DNA from: Nonomuraea montanisoli
Lineage (GTDB): Bacteria; Actinomycetota; Actinomycetes; Streptosporangiales; Streptosporangiaceae
Direction: 5' to 3'
Assembly (NCBI RefSeq): GCF_013363975.1
Contig: NZ_JABWGN010000003.1
Location: 248,001-312,000, forward strand
DNA length: 64,000 nucleotides
The notes under the pieces were generated by a model. It made no database searches. It worked only from the letters and a program-made list of their open reading frames with translations, and was not told the origin of the DNA. Below, in pieces: positions 61,301-64,000 of this stretch (its first letter is position 1; each line of letters opens with the position of its first letter). The position numbers and the translations under genes are program-made.

Positions 61301-62345
61301 CGGAGGGGCTCTCGGCGGGTTCGGGCCGCGGCACGGGGAAGTACGGGGGCCGCGGGGCCCGTACCGGGAAGAAGCGGAGCAGCACCACCGCCGTCACGGC
61401 CAGCACCGCCCACCCGGCCAGCCCCGTGAACCCGGCCACGACCGGATCGGGCGGCGCGGCCGCGTCGCCGAGCAGCAGCACGACACCCGTCACCGCGTTC
61501 ACCGAGCCGTGGGCCACCACGGCCGGCCACACGCTGCCCGAGCGCAGCCGCAACCAGCCGAACACCACCCCGGCCAGGACGCAGAACCCCACGAAGTACA
61601 GGGCGGCCCAGGGGCCGAGGCGGGGGTAGTTGTAGCCGAGCAGCGTGAGCGGGGCGTGCCAGAGCCCCCAGACGACACCGGAGAGCGCCAGCCCGGCGAC
61701 CGTGCCCCGCGCGGCCACGAGCCGCGGCGCGAGCCAGCCGCGCCAGCCCCACTCCTCGCCCAGCGCCGGCACCGCGTTGAGCAGCGGGCCGACCAGCATC
61801 GCGATCATGATCTGGACGACCACCACCGTGGACAGCCCGCCCGGCACCTGTACTCCCTGGGCCCGCAGCCCCTGCTGGAACAGGCTGAACCGGGTCAGGT
61901 CCAGCGAGACCAGTCCCAGGGCGGCGCTCAACGCGATCGACACCGCGACGAGCAGCGGCACGCCGAACCAGGCGAGCAGCACCAGCAGGACGGTGCGGCC
62001 GGGCCGCTCCCCCAGCGTCAGCCCGGTCTCCCGGGCGAACCGCCGGAACGGCGGCCGTCCCGGCGCGGCCTCCGCGCCAGGGCCCGCGCCGGCCCCTGCG
62101 GCGTAGCCCGAGCCGGGGCCCGTACCCGTGCCCGCGTCCACGCCGGGGCCCGCGTCCGTGCCGGAGCCCGCGGCGCGGCCCGTCAGCAGCCACACCGCCA
62201 GCACGCCCACGCTGGGCGTGAACATCATCACCATCCCCCACACCTGTGTCATGGGCGAGGCGAGGCCGCCCGCCAGCCACACGGGCAGCGCCGCCACCCA
62301 CGCCAGCCCGAACGCGACGACCAGGAACACCGGCAGGGGCCTCAT
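61293..62345 (-). CDS. CPBP-family intramembrane metalloprotease (Abi/Rce1-like)
   Basis: The 350-residue membrane protein has the three CPBP motifs: EEWGWRGWLAPRL (EExxxR), WGLWHAPLTL and VAHGSVNAVTG. A Gly/Ala/Thr low-complexity loop (GAGPGVDAGTGTGPG) lies after the second helix. Such proteases act on prenylated or peptide substrates or in bacteriocin immunity; target unknown. Last gene of GntR-DUF1648-CPBP; ATG overlaps the previous stop. Confidence 0.88.
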   Translation of the reverse strand: MRPLPVFLVVAFGLAWVAALPVWLAGGLASPMTQVWGMVMMFTPSVGVLAVWLLTGRAAGSGTDAGPGVDAGTGTGPGSGYAAGAGAGPGAEAAPGRPPFRRFARETGLTLGERPGRTVLLVLLAWFGVPLLVAVSIALSAALGLVSLDLTRFSLFQQGLRAQGVQVPGGLSTVVVVQIMIAMLVGPLLNAVPALGEEWGWRGWLAPRLVAARGTVAGLALSGVVWGLWHAPLTLLGYNYPRLGPWAALYFVGFCVLAGVVFGWLRLRSGSVWPAVVAHGSVNAVTGVVLLLGDAAAPPDPVVAGFTGLAGWAVLAVTAVVLLRFFPVRAPRPPYFPVPRPEPAESPSAG

Positions 62346-63340
62346 GCGCTCACCCGCGTCGCGAGCAGGGCGTTGATCAGGGACGCGGCGCGCTCGGCGT
62401 CGTCGACGCTGATCGCGAGCCGCCCGCCCGAGCGGTAGCCGATCACGAGGCACTCCCCGCCCCGCAGCATGATGGTGGCGTCGCCCGGCAGGCCGCGGAA
62501 GCCCCACCCGCCGACCTCGACGGGGCTGCGCGTCTCGGTCCACGCGTGCTGGACGCGCTCCAGGGGGATCCTGCGCACCGGCCAGCCGAACGGCCCGAAC
62601 CCGATCGCGAGCCCGTCCTCGGTGACCCGGGCCGTGAGCGACGAGGTGAACAGGCCCGCGACCAGCACGATCGCCAGCCCGGGAGACGCGTCGGCCGCGG
62701 TCTCGTCCCTGACCAGTCCGAGTCCCCACATCAGGAGGAGCAGGCACAGCCCCGCCCCCGCCGCGACGGTCATCCCGGACAGCCACCGGTTGCCGGCGCG
62801 GCCGACCCACACGGCGCGCTGCCCCGGCCGCAGCCGCAGCTCCGGAGGCACGGGAGCCTCGCCGCCGCTCCCATCCGTCGCGCCGCGGCGCAGGCGGGCG
62901 GCCAGCAGGGCCGCCGCCACGGCCGCGGCGAGCACCGCGGCCGCCTGCCAGCCGGGCAGGCGCGCCTCGGTCCAGGAGGGGGCGTCCAGGTTCGCCAGCA
63001 GGGTGGTGGCGCCCATCCCGAGGAAGAGCGCCGAGGAGCCGGCCAGGGCGCCCCACCAGCCGGCGCGGGCCCTCCGGCGCCCGGAGACGGCCGGGACCAT
63101 GACGAGGAGCGTCACCCAGACGGCGGTCCAGAGCGCCACGTCCGTCGTCGCGGACGCCGCGAGCGGCATCGAGCGGTCCGGGCCCAGGCCGAGACCCCAG
63201 TGGACGGCGATCGGGTCGGGCAGCCGGCCGCGCAGGACGAGCGGTCCGCCGGCGAGCGCGACCGACACCGTGAGCCCCCAGAGCGCGGCGGTCCGGCGCG
63301 AGGGCGTCGCGAGGGTCGGGGTCGTCGTGCCGGGGTTCAT
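62342..63340 (-). CDS. DUF1648 membrane protein
   Basis: The 332-residue protein has the DUF1648 signature GRLPDPIAVHWGLGLGPDRS after the first helix, five or more further helices, and a C-terminal PH-like soluble part (EDGLAIGFGPFGWPVRRIPL). DUF1648 proteins commonly follow YtrA-type GntR regulators, as here; the ATG overlaps the regulator stop. Confidence 0.88.
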   Translation of the reverse strand: MNPGTTTPTLATPSRRTAALWGLTVSVALAGGPLVLRGRLPDPIAVHWGLGLGPDRSMPLAASATTDVALWTAVWVTLLVMVPAVSGRRRARAGWWGALAGSSALFLGMGATTLLANLDAPSWTEARLPGWQAAAVLAAAVAAALLAARLRRGATDGSGGEAPVPPELRLRPGQRAVWVGRAGNRWLSGMTVAAGAGLCLLLLMWGLGLVRDETAADASPGLAIVLVAGLFTSSLTARVTEDGLAIGFGPFGWPVRRIPLERVQHAWTETRSPVEVGGWGFRGLPGDATIMLRGGECLVIGYRSGGRLAISVDDAERAASLINALLATRVSA

Positions 63341-63684
63341 GGCAGCTCCTTCAGGATGGTGATGAGGTCCTCTCGGCGGTATCCGTGCCTCTGGGCGTCC
63401 TCCAACAGCTCGCGCGTCCGCTGGACGAGCAGCGCGCGGCCCCCGGCGGCGCCGGCGACGCTGACGCCCCGCCCCCGCCGGAACTCCAGCAGGCCCTCGT
63501 CGCGCAGGTCGCGCAGGGCGCGCAGCACCGTGTTGGTGTTGATGCCGAGCGCCTGGGCCAGCTCGCGGGCCGGCGGCAGCCGGTCGCCGGCCGCGTAGGA
63601 GCCCTCGCCGATGGCCCGGCGGACGGCCGCCGCCACCTGTTCGTGCAGGGGGCGGGCGTCGTTGAGATCGAGCGTGAGCAGCAT
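63337..63684 (-). CDS. YtrA-type GntR regulator
   Basis: The 115-residue protein has a GntR winged helix (PLHEQVAAAVRRAIGEG, PPARELAQALGINTNTVLRA) and a short helical tail for dimerisation, as in the YtrA subfamily. It probably represses its own operon. No ribosome site precedes the ATG, so the transcript may be leaderless. Confidence 0.93.
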   Translation of the reverse strand: MLLTLDLNDARPLHEQVAAAVRRAIGEGSYAAGDRLPPARELAQALGINTNTVLRALRDLRDEGLLEFRRGRGVSVAGAAGGRALLVQRTRELLEDAQRHGYRREDLITILKELP

Positions 63685-63707
63685 GGTGCCAATAAAACTA
63701 GCACCAT
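63683..63707. promoter_or_regulatory. Candidate GntR operator overlapping the start codon
   Basis: ATGGTGC (63683-63689) and GCACCAT (63701-63707) are perfect inverted arms with an 11-base AT-rich spacer that contains a possible minus-strand -10 (TAGTTT). Placement over the regulator start suits autorepression. Confidence 0.6.
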
Positions 63708-63742
63708 TCCGTCAACCGGTCATTGGTAGGATGAACCCCTGT

Positions 63743-63772
63743 TTGTGAGTACCTCGGAACCCTCGATAGAGT
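63743..63772 (+). promoter_or_regulatory. Candidate leaderless promoter of pepA
   Basis: TTGTGA (63743-63748) and TAGAGT (63767-63772) are 18 bases apart, and the GTG follows 8 bases later. Confidence 0.45.
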
Positions 63773-63780
63773 CGGTTTAC

Positions 63781-64000
63781 GTGACCACTGTGCGGCTGAA
63801 CTCAGCAGATCCAGTCTCTTTCGACACCGACGCGCTGATCGTCGGGTTCCGGTCCGGCTCCGAGGCCCCCCTCCCCGCCACGGGCGCAGAGGCACTCGAC
63901 GCCGCCTTCGGGGGCAAGCTCGCCGCCTCCCTCACCGCCGCCGGGTTCGCCGGCAAGCCGGGCGAGATCGCCAAGGTCCCCACCTTCGGCGCCATCACCG
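63781..64000 (+). CDS. pepA: Leucyl aminopeptidase (partial, N-terminal part)
   Basis: The first 73 residues are visible before the right edge. TTVRLNSADPVSFDTDALIV and the later GGKLAASLTAAGFAGKPGEI match the non-catalytic N-terminal domain of M17 leucyl aminopeptidases. The metal and catalytic residues lie beyond the window. GTG start without ribosome site, consistent with a leaderless message. Confidence 0.75.
   Translation, partial: MTTVRLNSADPVSFDTDALIVGFRSGSEAPLPATGAEALDAAFGGKLAASLTAAGFAGKPGEIAKVPTFGAIT

Noticed and set aside
1..64000. A biosynthetic gene cluster, defence island or prophage
   Set aside because: No PKS, NRPS, terpene, restriction, CRISPR, integrase or phage structural genes are visible; the content is mainly core chromosome.

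Overview
The window is chromosomal DNA of a high-GC actinomycete. Coding regions are strongly GC-biased at third positions, GTG starts are frequent, and the gene set is actinobacterial: the qcrCAB and ctaCDEF respiratory genes with a three-helix Rieske protein, DUF3043, the pspA-pspAA-htpX-pspAB group, adenosine kinase of the mycobacterial AdoK type, a PimB-like mannosyltransferase, Lrp-type RAM proteins, and a c-di-AMP riboswitch in front of an NlpC/P60 gene. The gene order (fadD, glycosyltransferase, NlpC/P60, qcr/cta, trpD, erpA, pspA, cob, pepA) resembles the conserved core of Streptomyces and Streptosporangiales chromosomes. I favour a Streptosporangiales-type organism, but the sequence alone does not fix the genus. 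I see no rRNA, tRNA, CRISPR array, insertion sequence or prophage.

Layout. 0-3.6 kb: ArsA-type ATPase (cut by the edge), an SRPBCC protein behind a 48-bp triplicated leader, a phosphoesterase and a long-chain acyl-CoA synthetase. 3.6-8.7 kb: a truncated MerR remnant, a heptad-repeat protein behind a leader with two mutually exclusive hairpins, a DeoR regulator, and a sugar ABC importer (binding protein plus two permeases, no ATPase) separated from the regulator by eight direct repeats on an exact 10-bp period. 8.7-16.3 kb: envelope genes, namely a PimB-like glycosyltransferase, a Ste24-like protease, a second metallopeptidase, two NlpC/P60 hydrolases and a NYN-domain protein. 16.4-22.3 kb: a phosphotransferase, a two-component pair and two divergent membrane PH-domain proteins. 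22.6-31.1 kb: five minus-strand genes (two Ser/Thr kinases, a membrane protein, a histidine kinase, a response regulator). The two kinases and the membrane protein share four copies of one extracellular domain. 31.2-33.2 kb: a DEDDh/GIY-YIG nuclease and a RAM-domain protein.

33.6-44.2 kb holds aerobic respiration in two minus-strand operons, ctaE-qcrCAB and ctaC-ctaD-ctaF, each ended by a clear hairpin. Between them lie a receiver-like protein, trpD and an L,D-transpeptidase. 44.4-49.8 kb: cysteine desulfurase with a TusA-like carrier, a CBS protein, adoK, erpA, nadA and a SIMPL-domain protein; desulfurase, ErpA and the Fe-S enzyme NadA form a loose sulfur/Fe-S neighbourhood. 49.9-57.9 kb: a hydrolase-like membrane fusion, a secreted Cys/Trp-repeat protein, the psp operon, DUF3043, a membrane-anchored SUKH-like protein and an aldo/keto reductase. 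58.0-64 kb: a small conserved protein, cobU and cobS with an ABC ATPase between them, a GntR-DUF1648-CPBP operon and the start of pepA.

The most interesting items are the kinase/ectodomain cluster, the switch-like leader at 4.05-4.16 kb, the 10-bp-phased array at 5.45 kb, the riboswitch-controlled NlpC/P60 gene that seems to start at CTG, and a recurring pattern of short tandem duplications that copy the stop codon at gene 3' ends.
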